Source: Schistosoma haematobium
Lineage: Eukaryota; Platyhelminthes; Trematoda; Strigeidida; Schistosomatidae
Assembly (NCBI RefSeq): GCF_000699445.3
Contig: NC_067196.1
Span: 81,830,364 to 81,894,363 of the forward strand
DNA length: 64,000 nucleotides
Reading direction: 5' to 3'
The notes beneath the pieces are model-generated. The model had not been told where the DNA came from, searched no databases, and was given only the letters and a program-made list of their open reading frames with translations. Of the stretch, positions 36,001-46,839 are shown in pieces. Position 1 is the first letter of the stretch; each line of letters begins with the position of its first letter. The position numbers were made by a program, and so were the translations under genes.

Positions 36001-39000
36001 ACTTTTCCTTGCGTGCATGGATTTTAATGTAATTACGTCTCGTTCTACCAGAAGATATACAAGGAGAAAGATAAGAGTGAAGGGGATGGCTAGTATCTGA
36101 TAAAATAACACCTGCCAGGCGTTTGCATGATTTTAAATGTGTAGTGAGAAGTAGTGACCAGTAGAGTTCAACCGAGTCAGTTGTGAGATAATAACTCACT
36201 GATGACAATGGTGGATTTGTCGCTCAATTTCGTGTATTGTTTGAAGTTAGACATTAACACTGTTGGATGCTAGCTGGTTCAGTTGTCTAGTGGTTAAGTG
36301 ATCGCGCGCGTCACTGATAGGTCGTGGATGCTCACTTCTGAGGAGTCCAATAATAGGACGAAACGGCCGTCCAGTGCTTTCAGATTTTCCATGGTGGTCT
36401 AGCTTCAATTGACTCATGATCTCAAACATTATATTTTCAAAAAAACTCATTTTTTAATCAAAAGTCTATTTGTTTGAAGTTATTTGTTATAGATAACTTA
36501 AATCTAATCTACTTATAATTTTGCATAATAATAATTCTTTATAGATTCCAATGCATCAGACTTTCAGTCAGCCTATTTAACTTGTTTTCGTTTAACAAGA
36601 AATTTTTTAATTTGGCGTTATCAATTTATTCCAAGTCAATTGTTTACTGTTTCTAAACCAGAACAAATTCATCATAATACTTCTGACACCCAATTAATCA
36701 ACAAACCAATAGATGATAATGTGGAAATTTTAAAAACAACTAGAGATTCATATGTAGGTTTCTGTTTGTTTTAATTTCTTCCTATTTTTTTCTTTATTGT
36801 TGACTGAAATGTTTTCAAGTTTAATATTACCTTCTTCGTCTTCTGATAGAATATATACTGCAAACTTTATTATCATTTCAGTCAGTCGGTAACAACATCT
36901 TATCTTATTAACCTGATCCAATCAAAGTATTGATTACGTCATTTCAGTTATTTCTTGTGTAGATTTGCTTACTTTTAATAATCTATATGATTGTATTAAT
37001 TTTCATTAGCTGGTCAAATTTCAAAATTATTTTAAGGATTGTTGAACGTATTTTCTTTTACTTTTGTGTTGCTTGGTATGTACGTAACATCATTTTATGT
37101 AAAGAAAATATTTGAACTTGGAAATAATGACTAATCCTTGTGTGTGTGTGTGTGTAAGATCATTAAGTATTTCGTATGAAAGCATATTGTTAATGAAATC
37201 CAACTTTATCTTTAAGGATTTTATATGTTATTAATGCTTTTGGGCTGCTGCAAGTTTTCGTAAATTGAATGAAGGTAATAATAATAAATATTGTATTCAA
37301 TGCTCATTAGGTTGAGATTACATGGTGGTTGGAGGTAGTCGACAGGAAACCCTGGACCCGGGTTTCGTGCTACTTGGTACTCGTCAGTAAGGTGTACCTG
37401 TAATCTTGAGGGAACTGATGCTCCCTGGCTGACTCGATCTCGTGTCACCCAGCTTCACAATCAGAGACGTTACCACTGAGCTATCCGACCCGCGACCAAC
37501 CTCCTGTAGGACTGGGATGTAATCACAATTGATTGATCGCCACCCAGTGATCAATCAATTGTGCTCATTAGGTTCGAACCAGATATTCTCCAGTTTCTCA
37601 ACCGATAGTAAATCATTTTTACTCAACGAATGATTTTATGTCATCCTCATTAAAATAAACAAATTAGCTTTACGTGGATTATACATTTACGAATATACCG
37701 AATAGGTAGTTTTTTTCAAATTCAGCTTAGATTTCCTAGTCGTTATCAATATTTCTATTCGAATTATGAATTATAGATGACAAACTATTTGTTAAATGAT
37801 TTAGTCTTATCTATAAATCATTGTAATAGATCTGTCTTCTTCCTTCCTTATATTTTAAATGATACGTAATGTTACTGAATAATCATTTATTAGACTATTG
37901 ATAATGCACCTGTGTCAGATGAATCTTTCTAGATTCATCATCTAGTTTTTAGCAACATATTAATATTAATGGGTTTTCATTACTGTTTTCACTACCGAAC
38001 TCCATATTTCAATAGGTTATGATGAAGTATTCATAACTTAGTCTAGTTGGTTCCTTCTCTGAGTGACACTTGATACTTCTACCTCTCTCATGTAACTAGC
38101 TATTAGCCTTGTGATTTTGTAGTCATGGGAATAAATACATTCTATGAAATCCGATAAGGTGCACAATAAAACATTTCTGCAAATGTATAATAACATTCTG
38201 CTTTTGATTTGTAAATTGTAAGTAGGCTACGAGTTTGTCAGCACTAATACTATTTCAGAAAACATTAACTAAGCTTAAGCTACGTTCATTTTTTTACAAA
38301 CGAATTCAGTTACTTTTTCAAACATCGACACCTCCCAGCGATTGGAGACTACCATATCAAATGATGTTAATTTTATGTATTATTACTAATATCATGTACC
38401 TACAATAGTTTGATAAAAAATTTTCCCAACATGAACGCTACATTGGAATCGCAATGCTGTGATACCACTGTATTCTGACCCAACTTAAGCAAAGTGACAT
38501 AACTGTACACAATTTATAGTTGGAAAATATGAACAAAACTTCTTTTTAAACGTCATTAATTGTAGTACGCAGATTTGATTAGAATTGAGACCCAAACACT
38601 AAACTCATTGATTTTCCACTATACCGACATCATATTCGATAAAGAAAGTTAAATCCTTCATATGGAAGAATTTCTATAGTTTATAACGATTTAAAACGGA
38701 CACGAATATTTGGTATTTCAGTTATTGTTCTGTTGTAAATCCGAGCATGTAACCAAATAAACAAGTTTCATTTGAAAATTATGTGTAATAAGACTCACAG
38801 ATTCACTAAAATCTAGAAAGTTATAATATAGTTAACATAAATACATCATTATATATGGGCACTGTAATAATAAAGTCACCCAACATTTCAATAAATTTCT
38901 ATTTTGGTTTTTTTGTTTTGTTCCAGAATTCACAGTTGCAGGACTCATGTACAACTTCACCAGACTCTGTTGCTGCTGTAGTCTCGCAACATCCTGGACG

Positions 39001-39446
39001 TAAACTTGCAGAACCTGATGATTGGAATCAAATTGCTGGTAGTTTTAAAAAGTTTGTCTGCCCTCTATCTATCATTTAAACATTTTATCAAATGAAATTT
39101 TAATGTTGATATGCATTTTAGAGGTCATTCAGCAATATTTTCGAATAGTGTGCATATATTAAACACTATTATGAAAATCTGATTATAGTTAGAATTAACT
39201 CAAATTTAATTTTGATCAATTCGAATCCATAACTTTAGTTCTTGATAGTATTCTTTGATACAACACTTCCATATGAATTATAAACGATAGTGAAAAAAGG
39301 ACTAACAAAACAAGTAATGTCACATTCTGTGGTTGTACATTCAGATAAAAAGATACGCGCTTTCTATACTTCAGTTCAATCTTTTATGGGAGTGAGTAGA
39401 ATAGAAATCGGCGAATGAACAAAAATGCATGCAGGTCATTAATACG

Positions 39447-39509
<63 letters not shown>

Positions 39510-42506
39510 GACTTCTTCCAAGTTTGTATTGTCTTTGCTATCTCTTATCAGGCGCTTGGCCTTGAGATGGCATATGAACACAAGCGCATGGTATGTTTAA
39601 TCTTGCTCAGCCTATTACCTCTCCCTCCTGGAAAGTAGACCTTCCCCCCTGCGGTTCAGCTGCTTGAGTTAAGGTGAGGATACTTCAATTAGGCAAGTTG
39701 TCATTTTTTTCAGACTTATATTACAAAGAGAAATTTATGAACATAAAGGGGCCACTTAGTGTACAGAACATGTCTTTGCGACTCATTTTAAAATAACTTG
39801 GATTATCCCGTTGTTAATATTTTGACTGAAATTTGATCAACTTTGGTTCGCATTTGAGGATCCTGTGCGGATTACCTCAATTTAGTCATTATGACCCAAG
39901 TTAATATAGAATAGTTGCAATGTGGGTTCCATCCCTAGCCACATACCATTTATTGTATATTAACGTGTGTTTTTGCATTTTAACCCTTTATTACCTCAAT
40001 TCGTGAAATAGGTTGGTATATATGAAATACATCGAATGGTTTTATTTCACTATTATCTTCACATTTGATTGCCTTGGATTTGTAGATAACTTCATTGGTC
40101 GTAAGTAGTTATATTACTTATATTTAGTTAATGAACTTTGGAAATTTCACATCAATCAGCTTACTGAAACTGCAGACAGAAGTAAACCGCTGTTTATTTC
40201 TCTCTATTTTCTAATGTTTCTCCAATTAGTGTGTCAGTACATAATGGATACCGTCTTTCGAACGAACTAATCTCCATAATATTCCTGTTCAAATTGATAG
40301 TAACTAACTAACTACCTGATACACAAGCATTGAAACTCTTCAGTTAAACGAAACAATTTGCCTACCATTCGGTATTATCTTTTCGAGAATCCGAAATGGG
40401 TTTTAAAGTTTTTTTTATCACTTTCTTAGTTGAAACTTCACATAACTTCAAATTATAAAATATATTTGTAAATTCATTTCAATTTCTCATTACATAGGTT
40501 GAGCAACATGGCTGCTGATCAAGGTCGGAGACTTGTCAGTCAAAGTGTTGCTGGTCTTGTGAAATTCGGCAGTAAGTATTTAATGTTTTCGGTTGCAATC
40601 AAAGTTAAATTATAAATAAGTACAATCAGTCATTGCCAACGTATATCATGACGAAGATATAATTTATCCTAAGTTTCCATAATGCATTAGCTCGACAAGA
40701 CGATAATAGCACAATACATAACAAAAGCAATTTAAATAATGTAGTGGCAGTGATGATAAGAAAGACTTAATATTGGTAATGTTTTTCAAAAAGACAGAGT
40801 GGAAAGTATGAATGAAAAATTCTTGAATTCGCAGTCTTAATTAAGATAAATAGTGAGTAACTTCATCTAGAAAGAACTGTTGTAAAGACCACTCAGTGAA
40901 AAAACTGAGAAAACATGAAAATGCGAAATAGCCCGTAATATATAGATCTCAGTGAACATGTAGAATTATTAAACCCTTTGTCCCCATAATGTGACTTTAA
41001 AAAGGATGCACCCCGCTATCCTACCGAACAATTGCCCAGTCCCATCTTTAATAATTCTATACTACCATACTGTTGAATTTCACATAGGACTAATTCAGTT
41101 ATCATCTAGTATGAGAACTAAATACTGGGTTTGCAAAAGGCGGTCAATGGTAAGAAAGGCGGTTATCAAGTTTATTGAATGTAGAAGAAATACCTGCGTG
41201 TAGCAGTCGAGAATGTCAGCTATCGTGAGCTGGAATTCAGTGAAGTATAAATACCCATTCAGGCATGTTCGAATAGACTCATTTGGTCTGTTTATCGCTA
41301 AAAGAGGAGGGAGCTCTCGTAAAAAAATTATGGTTGTCTGTTTACTTGTTCTTAAGTATACTATAAACATCCATTCATATTTGTGCTCTCGATTTTCAGA
41401 CTTACGATTAACAAAAAAATTTAGCCTAGAAATCTTATTTCCTCTAGGGTGTAAAATCTTGGAACCGTATGTTACATAACTTATTCTTGCTATGTCTTTA
41501 GGTCCTGCACCTGATTTTTACGGATTTTGCCATCGTAATGCACCTAGAAATTTCAGCAGTACTAAAACGTCGAATAAAGACGGCCCACAATTCGATATAT
41601 ACCAATTTCATTCAAACTGGTTTTGAAATTATACACATTAATGACTGATTTAAAGATGAATGTTTAAATTTGTAGAAGTCTTAAGTACAAATGAAAATCC
41701 GGACAACTTGTTCGTTTTCGCTGATTGACATAGCTCTCACAGTTTTCATCAGAGCGTAAGTGAATAAAGTGGATAATGCTTCCTTTGTGCACCGATATCC
41801 TAGGAAAATCAGACAAGTATTATGACGTCTCAGAGTTATATGATAAGCCAGATCCAAAAGTCGTGGATACATAGATCATTCGCCTGTCGAATTCGTTCCG
41901 TCTGTCTTTGAGTATACAGGTACTGTATGTTCGTTTGATGTTTGATTTCTCCTATGTAGCTGTGCTGTTCAAACGTTAACCATTGTGTCATGACAATGAC
42001 CTTTAAAAGTTGATATAAGGCTTTAAAAGTAGTTTTCAAGACTATCGAAGTTGGACGGCTCCTCTACTTTACAATTATCATAAACCAAAATGAAGTTAGA
42101 AAATACACGTTTCGTTATTTTCGGGGAAAGCATTCTTAAGTGAATGGTGCACACTGTCTTCAAACACCTATTTTTATGTTTACCTGTTCACTTATTGCAC
42201 TAATTTCCTATACACGTGATTAGAATGTCCTTATCACACACTTTCATTATGATATTGATTCCTTACACAATCAACTAGGTTTATTTCCTCCAATTACTAG
42301 GTGATTTCAACTCGACATTTCGTTCATCTTCACCATCAAGTTTTGTTTGGAAATTCTCAGATGCTCTTAAATCAGTTGTTTCAAATCCCATATCAATTAG
42401 TTCTCCAATTCTACCACTTGAAACCACAGGTACCAAAGACGAATCAATTTCTCCACAAATCAATGTTCTGAAAACTCAGATACCAGATAATAAAAATTAC
42501 TTTTAA
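19876..42506 (+). CDS. AVL9 homologue, late secretory pathway protein (16 exons)
   Basis: Exons: 19876-19941, 19981-20098, 20133-20218, 20747-20818, 23514-23664, 26334-26498, 27235-27425, 28427-28472, 29321-29532, 30845-31282, 31825-32137, 34825-34905, 36545-36753, 38927-39051, 40498-40571, 42301-42506. They sum to 2553 nt, 850 codons plus stop, with every junction GT-AG and in phase. Family landmarks appear in the right order: GFHHRKG, DGAHNY, GIACYRQ, ITRNTVQKS, LFKLLLLERRILF, DDWGFPL, VRGFVAGATN, LQLSRTDRLFIDNLV, DAWIRQQF, DWNQIAGSFKKLSN. AVL9 proteins have a DENN-like fold and act in Golgi-to-surface transport in yeast and in cell migration in animals. The start ATG has an in-frame TGA just upstream (19870). 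The protein is longer than human AVL9 (about 650 residues), mainly through low-complexity insertions in exons 7-11. Confidence 0.93.
19981..20098 (+). CDS. AVL9 exon 2
   Basis: Encodes VELVYPSL through DGAHNYTK, a strongly conserved AVL9 block. The preceding intron is only 39 nt (19942-19980, ends ACAAG). Confidence 0.9.
20133..20218 (+). CDS. AVL9 exon 3
   Basis: Encodes CTYFSLPSIEKKDVAVFGIA and CYRQADSA. The acceptor ATTCAG at 20127-20132 was chosen over the one 17 bases downstream because only it keeps the frame. The preceding intron is 34 nt. Confidence 0.9.
20747..20818 (+). CDS. AVL9 exon 4
   Basis: 24 codons with PEITRNTVQKSLVVLSRF, matching the conserved ITRETVQKSV block. Acceptor TTTTAG, donor GTAAGT. 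Confidence 0.92.
21690..22560 (+). mobile_element. RTE-like LINE fragment in AVL9 intron 4
   Basis: Decayed reverse-transcriptase ORF with an internal deletion. Near 21880-22060 it reads EVQKAIANLKRGRATGPDKL and IPSDWSQSLV, the palm entry motif. Near 22200 it reads NNARMFGMRFS. Near 22325-22545 it reads FTYLGSLVSPNG, then RIEKAHLAFANL and VYCAAVRSVLLYDCETW. The catalytic YADD region is lost. Same strand as AVL9. It belongs to the same kind of element as the 3' ends at 4490 and 32915. Confidence 0.75.
23514..23664 (+). CDS. AVL9 exon 5
   Basis: Begins PLFSFIAHHLTTIIDNLF, the helix after the conserved PLYGLL position, and ends DPVSYQ with one nucleotide carried over. Acceptor CTCTAG, donor GTATGG. 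Confidence 0.92.
25640..25770 (+). repeat. Unclassified dispersed repeat (AVL9 intron 5)
   Basis: GCAAATGAAGTATTTACTGTATGGTT and the following 40 bases recur in diverged form at 11390-11450. No coding signature is recognised. Confidence 0.35.
26334..26498 (+). CDS. AVL9 exon 6
   Basis: Encodes LCLFKLLLLERRILFTG and WMLTLLSLYP, the most conserved core of the DENN-like domain. Acceptor CATAG, donor GTAATC. Confidence 0.93.
27033..27062. repeat. (TA)n microsatellite in AVL9 intron 6
   Basis: Uninterrupted run of about 30 bp. Confidence 0.9.
27235..27425 (+). CDS. AVL9 exon 7
   Basis: Starts DMLRSGLSQCS, the continuation of the conserved domain, then runs into a serine/asparagine-rich linker not found in vertebrate AVL9. 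Donor GTAAGC. Confidence 0.88.
28055..28162 (+). mobile_element. LINE 3' UTR remnant in AVL9 intron 7
   Basis: Matches the last 100 bases of the elements at 4490-4925 and 32915-33475 (CTATGAATT, then GATGAGG-like and ACCGATGCA, then GTAGCTGACTGACTGAC). A severely 5'-truncated insertion. Confidence 0.6.
28427..28472 (+). CDS. AVL9 exon 8 (46 nt)
   Basis: A short exon encoding EEDVQLTSNVDSKNS within the variable linker. It is supported by the acceptor TTCTAG, donor GTTTGT and exact phase with its neighbours, not by conservation. Confidence 0.7.
29321..29532 (+). CDS. AVL9 exon 9
   Basis: Variable linker ending in PTDDWGFPLSVFTK, which matches the conserved DEWGxPL motif. Donor GTGAGT. Confidence 0.9.
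30465..30560 (-). repeat. tRNA-like sequence (possible SINE head)
   Basis: On the minus strand ACCGGTAGTTCACTTACTAA is followed about 35 bases later by AGGTTCAAACACC, resembling A and B boxes. No cloverleaf with a clean anticodon stem can be drawn, so it is not called a tRNA gene. Confidence 0.3.
30845..31282 (+). CDS. AVL9 exon 10
   Basis: 146 codons. YLAPMYIPLGLMDKL is followed by the hallmark VRGFVAGATN, then a serine-rich variable tail. Acceptor CTACAG, donor GTAAGT. Confidence 0.93.
31825..32137 (+). CDS. AVL9 exon 11
   Basis: Contains LQLSRTDRLFIDNLV, matching the conserved LTxxDxxFxDxxV block that precedes the C-terminal helical region. Acceptor TTTCAG, donor GTGAGT. Confidence 0.92.
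32915..33475 (-). mobile_element. RTE-like LINE 3' end in AVL9 intron 11
   Basis: Minus-strand fragment. From 33475 down it encodes the end of the ORF, including LHQLRWLSHILRIPTYRLSR, WKKVRVGQTKTWHQ and VGRCRLLGWDPRDSG, followed by the 3' UTR seen at 4490. An early stop lies near 33430, and the 5' part is absent. It is inserted antisense to AVL9. Confidence 0.75.
34424..34479 (-). ncRNA. Penelope-type hammerhead-like motif in AVL9 intron 11
   Basis: Minus strand: CTGAAGA (34469-34463), helix II GTGG/TCAC, GAAACGTC (34442-34435), with an extra A before helix II. The flanks can form about 7 bp of helix I around one bulged C. No Penelope coding sequence is nearby, so this would be a solo terminal-repeat remnant. 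Confidence 0.4.
34825..34905 (+). CDS. AVL9 exon 12
   Basis: Encodes DAWIRQQFLIYLRALLLS, the conserved WIRxQF...Y...LL helix. Acceptor TTTAG, donor GTAAGT. Confidence 0.93.
35700..36215 (-). mobile_element. LINE 3' end in AVL9 intron 12
   Basis: Minus-strand ORF end at 36208-35912 with RLAGVILSDTSHPLHSYLSP and PYLANILCDEQVVR. The SHPLH and PYLA-x-LL strings are typical of the last residues of jockey/CR1-type reverse transcriptases. It ends in a 3' UTR and a T-rich stretch at about 35710 that marks the poly(A) end on the minus strand. 5'-truncated. Confidence 0.6.
36266..36440 (+). repeat. Type A hammerhead SINE in AVL9 intron 12
   Basis: The A-box region TTGTCTAGTGGTTAAGTG is present. The B box is deleted (GATAGGTCGTGG joins directly). 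The hammerhead block and 3' end GTGGTCTAGCTTCAATTGAC follow. Sense to AVL9. Confidence 0.7.
36326..36383 (+). ncRNA. Hammerhead ribozyme in AVL9 pre-mRNA
   Basis: Core CTGAGGAG, helix II GTCC/GGAC, GAAAC, loop-free helix III ACGG/CCGT and GTC cleavage triplet are all intact. Helix I is shortened to about 4 bp with a mismatch next to the core (CTCACTT against CAGTGC). It is in sense orientation inside intron 12, so it would be present in the pre-mRNA. Confidence 0.6.
36545..36753 (+). CDS. AVL9 exon 13
   Basis: Encodes DFQSAYLTCFRLTRNFLIW, corresponding to the FVxAWKxTxNYRxW block, then a variable tail. Acceptor TATAG, donor GTAGGT. Confidence 0.92.
37139..37155. repeat. (TG)n microsatellite
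   Basis: Short TG run in AVL9 intron 13. Confidence 0.8.
37314..37561 (-). repeat. Type C hammerhead SINE with 13-bp target duplication
   Basis: Antisense in AVL9 intron 13. It is flanked by a perfect duplication TGCTCATTAGGTT (37301-37313 and 37562-37574), direct proof of retrotransposition. On the minus strand the 5' end is a perfect 12-bp hairpin (GATCAATCAATT and partner, 10-base loop). Then come the A box TAGCTCAGTGG, B box GATCGAGTC, the hammerhead block and the 3' end. About 248 bp. Confidence 0.85.
37345..37398 (-). ncRNA. Type C hammerhead ribozyme
   Basis: Minus strand core CTGACGAG (37387-37380), GAAAC (37366-37362), loop-free palindromic helix III ACCC/GGGT and GTC cleavage triplet. 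Helix II GTAC/GCAC has one A-C mismatch. Helix I pairs CCTTA with CAGGG imperfectly. The core is complete, but helices are weaker than in the 12-kb copy. Confidence 0.55.
38927..39051 (+). CDS. AVL9 exon 14
   Basis: Polar linker ending EPDDWNQIAGSFKK. Acceptor TCCAG, donor GTTTGT. Ends with two nucleotides of a lysine codon. Confidence 0.88.
39451..39506. repeat. (TA)n microsatellite in AVL9 intron 14
   Basis: Uninterrupted 56-bp TA run, which generates artefactual IYIYIY reading frames on both strands. Confidence 0.95.
40498..40571 (+). CDS. AVL9 exon 15
   Basis: Encodes LSNMAADQGRRLVSQSVAGL, similar to the VxxTxRAVxQSVGG stretch near the AVL9 C terminus. Donor GTAAGT. Confidence 0.9.
42301..42506 (+). 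CDS. AVL9 exon 16 (stop)
   Basis: Begins after ATTACTAG and encodes FNSTFRSSSPSSFVWKF plus a C-terminal tail ending DNKNYF and TAA at 42504-42506. Confidence 0.9.
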
Positions 42507-42741
42507 TACTCAGTGTTGTTCATTGTTGTAGCTGTGATATTTATTGTGATATATTTTACTTCACAATGAAGTCCTTCTTTTAATCATATTTTATATCCAG
42601 CTTTATCAATCTCATGTTTTATTATTCCCCATTTTTATGCATCGTTTTATTCTTGTGGTCGTAAATGCATTTGTATGGACGCAATCTTGTTGTCTGATTC
42701 TTTTACGTCCAGAGTTTTGTTGTACTAATGTTATATTTTGC

Positions 42742-42747
42742 AATAAA
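42742..42747 (+). promoter_or_regulatory. AVL9 polyadenylation signal
   Basis: First AATAAA after the stop codon, 235 bases downstream, in a T-rich context. This would give a 3' UTR of about 260 nt. Confidence 0.6.
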
Positions 42748-42766
42748 CATTTGTGTAATATAATAA

Positions 42767-45700
42767 TAACTTATCAATAACCGTAAATTACTTGAAACAC
42801 GGGAATTTACAGACAAGATCAAATTGTTACAAATGTTGCGTTATTTATTACGTTAAACTTGTTTGTCTATCTATGGTGGGTTATAGCTTGAATGCAGAAG
42901 CAGGATAACAAAATGTTTATGCATAAACAGATGATTGCTGAATTAAAACTGGGTTATACACTGTGGAAGATAGCGTGTCATATGGATGCTGCTCTACACC
43001 AACTCAAGGTTGCAGCGTAGAGTGATTGACTATTTTGAACATGTCTTTGCCAGTTAAAGGCGGTCTCTCATCGTTGTATTTGTATATTTGGTCCCGTTTT
43101 GTTAGGAATACTCGTAATGCATATTTATCATTCGTCTTCGTGTCTGGTAGACTGTTTTTTGCTAAAGAAACCTTTGATTGTTTAGGAGAAGCTGTTATTT
43201 TTGAGGTATTTCGTAATTCTCATCTAATTTAGCTTTGCCAAGTTGGAACCAACCAAATGAAATACAAAGTTAGTGTCTTATTGAATGCATTTTGGCTCGT
43301 TAGTCCTTTTTGTTCAAAGCCAATAATAGGATTTCGGCCGTTACGAGTGATCTTTTAAAGGCAATTAATAGCGTATTTCAATATGCTCTGAATCTTTACT
43401 CCATTTTTCCCTCGAAATCTAATTTTAACAAGTAAGTATAGTGTATAGCGTTTTTCCAACATATTCATTTCACAAAAGTGGAAGCACAGACCATCTCTAA
43501 CAAAATAGACGTCTGTTTGCCAAGGTTTATTTCTAACATATTATTGGTGACCTCAGACGTTTCGTTATATTCAAAATATCTTGTTTAACAGTAATTAGTT
43601 GTTCTTGAATAATCCAGTCCTTTGTCGTTGACTAAGATTGTTATTTAACAGTTTCCAGGGATATAACTAGTAATGATTTGAACTGTTCATTAACTTGAAT
43701 TAAATGGAGTCATTTGCTCCAACTTTTTAAGTGTTTCATCTAGTTTGGTTGAGTTATCTGCATTGATGGGTTCTGTTACTTAATCCAACTTGTTCTGAAC
43801 TAGTTCAGTCCTGTGTGGCTGACTGCACTGTCGTCGGTGACCACAAAGGTATCAAATATAGAATTGACAATGTTGTATATACGTACTCTCTTTAAAAACA
43901 TGTTAATTGCAGCCACTGGAAGTTAAATCTTTCAATTAACATTCTCACTTACTTGAACTTGCACTTGTGTGATGGCCTCGTTTCTACCCTCGTCCATAAC
44001 TGTGGATACAAATAGTATATTGGAAGCATTTCTCATTTATCCTCATCATGGTTTCATTCCTCAGCTTCAATATCTTCACCTTTGCATTTCTGGCTGTTCA
44101 TGCAGTTTGTGATTGGAGCTGAGATTCAGCAAGATTATCTAATGAAACCAACATTGCTATGTGAAATTATTATTGCTTCATAAAATTATTGTAATTTGTT
44201 TGTTACCGAGTGAGCATTTGTCTACACAAATGACAGCTATTCTTTGTCGTTTGTCATTTATTCCATTACTTACAAATGTTGTATGGTTAATTATGTGTTA
44301 CTTCGTTTTCAAATTTGGTTGTGAACACTTTTCGAAAAATGGTACCTGTTGAACAAGCGTAGGAAATATGTTGAGATAATATAAACTAGTTTGTTTCAAT
44401 ACCACTTTGTCTAAGTGCCTGCTGTTTCATTTGATGTTAGTAACATCGTTAGCACGTTAGATATAAGGGGGAAATAGGCGTGGCCCATACCTTGTTTTTT
44501 CAATATGTTTATGCTATAATTGCATTGAAATATCCATTCTAGCACATAATAACCTCTATTCAAACTAACTGAATAGATTATCGTTTGTTTATCATACGTT
44601 TAAATTAGTGCAACATCTTGTGTCATAGTACACTGCTCAACGTCAGCTAGACAGTCTGTGTTATGATGCTTGCTAACAAGTAGTAAGTGGAATAGAAATA
44701 GTTGTCGTTTCATTTACTGACTAATATAATCTGCTGATTAAGAGTTCAGTTGTGTTCTGGTCAGTAAGTACAGAGTTCGGGCGCATTTAAGAACAAAAGG
44801 CTCTCCACAAAACCTGCGCTGATATGTCATGTGCTTCGGTTGCTAGTCAGTAAAATTAAAAACAAAGTAATTTACCGGTTCTTAGACCAAAGCAGCCAAT
44901 ACAGACTATATACGCTACATAATTTATGGGCTTTATAACAAATATTGTATGCTACTTAACAAGGATAACGGTTTTCAAAGTTTGAAGGTTAAAAAAAATA
45001 AACTTGAATAAATATTACTCAAGTCCTCATTACATAGATTTCTAGACCAATATTACTGAGAGTTTCATCAACTTCTTGATGCACGACACTAGAAAGGGGT
45101 TCTAATTAAGCTGACACAAATAAGCATAGTCGATTTCGGGTATCAAACTATTTTTATCATTTAAGCTTTAATCTAATTGAATTATAATACTTCATTTTAA
45201 AGTACTGGGTTCAATCATTTCACAGTTTATTTACACGTCAAATCATATTCAAGGACACTGGGGAGACAAAACACGGTATGAAAAGTATTAGGGCAGAAAG
45301 AAGCGATGTTGTATGGTAATAAAATCCGGGAATACCGACGCTTACGACGGGACGTTTCGCATTACTTAGAAGCATGATATGGTTTAGTTGTATTTTTTAA
45401 ATACATGTAATAATTTTAAAATACCTACTTTCATCCTTGACATGCTTAAAATAACAATTTGGGCGAAGATTATTTAGGCTATAAAAAATGGGGTTATAAT
45501 GATAATAATAAAACGTAAGTTGCGTGTTAATAGCCGTTGGTTAATAACTTAACATATAGGTAGTAAGTATTTTGTGTTTAGAAATATTAAAAGCAGTCGA
45601 TAATGTAGAAACGTTAATATTGGTACTATTTTGGGTTTAAATTATTAAGTCAAATAACGTTTATACCGATAAGCTGTCCATATGAGTTGATTTCCAATTG

Positions 45701-46104
45701 CATCTGCATTAGTAGGCTAACTTATAGAACAGAAGTATTACCGTGGAGAAGAATTCCAACTAGTGTTCCAGTTAGTTTGGTACGGTTTATTTAGTTACGG
45801 AGAGATTTTCTCGCCCTCATTTCTACTTGGCCGTGATAGAATTTAGTAATACTACAAATACATATGAATTGTTATAAAAAAATTTTAAATACCTGTAAGG
45901 TAATGATTATGTGAATTTTGGACAGATAGATAAGAGCAATTCGTTAAACATAAGTGTATCCGCAAGAGACATGCTCTAGACTCAATGTTCTGATTTGCCA
46001 TAGACTATTTACTTATACTTTATACCTACTGGCTGATGGTGAACACAAGTTAGTTGCAAGTATTCAGTTTAGCATGAGGCGGAATACGATTTAACTGATA
46101 TAGT
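42767..46104. other. Non-coding, nothing assigned
   Basis: Downstream of AVL9. No exon, RNA gene or transposon domain could be supported. A few strings such as GACGTTTCG (43558, 45349) resemble the Penelope ribozyme end but lack the CTGANGA half. Confidence 0.35.
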
Positions 46105-46830
46105 GGTTATAACTAGCTTCCGGGATATTGTGATACGCCCTGACTAAGTCAATTTTAATAAATATTTTCGTACCCTATAAACCGTTTGTGAAATCTTGGA
46201 TATGTGGTATTATGTACCTATCTGGTACTGTTTGACGGTTGAAAGCTCTGTAATCCCCGCACGGTTACCAATCGTCTTCATTTTTCTTTGGGATCATATG
46301 CAATGGGGATGCCCATTGATTATCATGAGGGCGGATAATACCCAGTTGTAGCATATAGTCAAATTCAGCTATGACGATTTTGAGTTTATCTGGTGCTAGT
46401 ATCATGGGTCTTTCAAACACAGGTGCACCTTCGGTTTCGATCGTATGACTTACTTTTGTTTTGATTTTTCGAAGGCTGTGGGTTTGGTCCAGTTAAGTTT
46501 GGAAATTCCGCGAGCATATCTTGGAATTTTGCTGTTGTTACTGGAGGATTTTGTATCAAGTTAAGAGATGTGATGTGACTTCTTTGCCTTTCGTGTAATT
46601 CGAAGTTTCTTTCAGTGTTAAGCGTCGTTTCTTCGTGTCAACTGGAAATTCGTACCTCTGTAGAAATTCCATCCCCAGTATTGCCAGATCTAAATCGGGT
46701 ACAGTGAAAACACAAAGGAACTGCCTCCTGAACTCCAAATCTAGTGTTGAAGTCTTCTGCCCAAATAGTAATAATAATATATTTCTGCATGTGCAGGTAC
46801 ACGCCATTTTTACAGACATGATCTATGAAT
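46105..46830 (-). pseudogene. Old Gypsy pol fragment: protease end and RT start
   Basis: From 46800 down, the minus strand reads FRRQFLCVFTVPDLDLAILG, the retropepsin flap-to-ILG segment, then LAPDKLKIVIAEFDYMLQLG, IIRPHDNQWASPLHMIPKK, and RT motifs DYRAFN and FIKIDLVRAYHNIP. Stops replace codons at DDW*PCGDYR and in GL*GTK, and the frame ends near 46105. The missing N-terminal half of the protease, plus gag, lies at 53633-54690 on the same strand, so the two pieces are one interrupted element. Confidence 0.8.
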
Positions 46831-46839
46831 GACAACATT

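Noticed and set aside
39384..39638. Open frames of alternating Ile-Tyr on both strands
   Set aside because: They are translations of the TA microsatellite at 39451-39506.
43550..43570. GACGTTTCG string resembling the Penelope ribozyme end (also at 45349)
   Set aside because: No CTGANGA partner lies at a workable distance.
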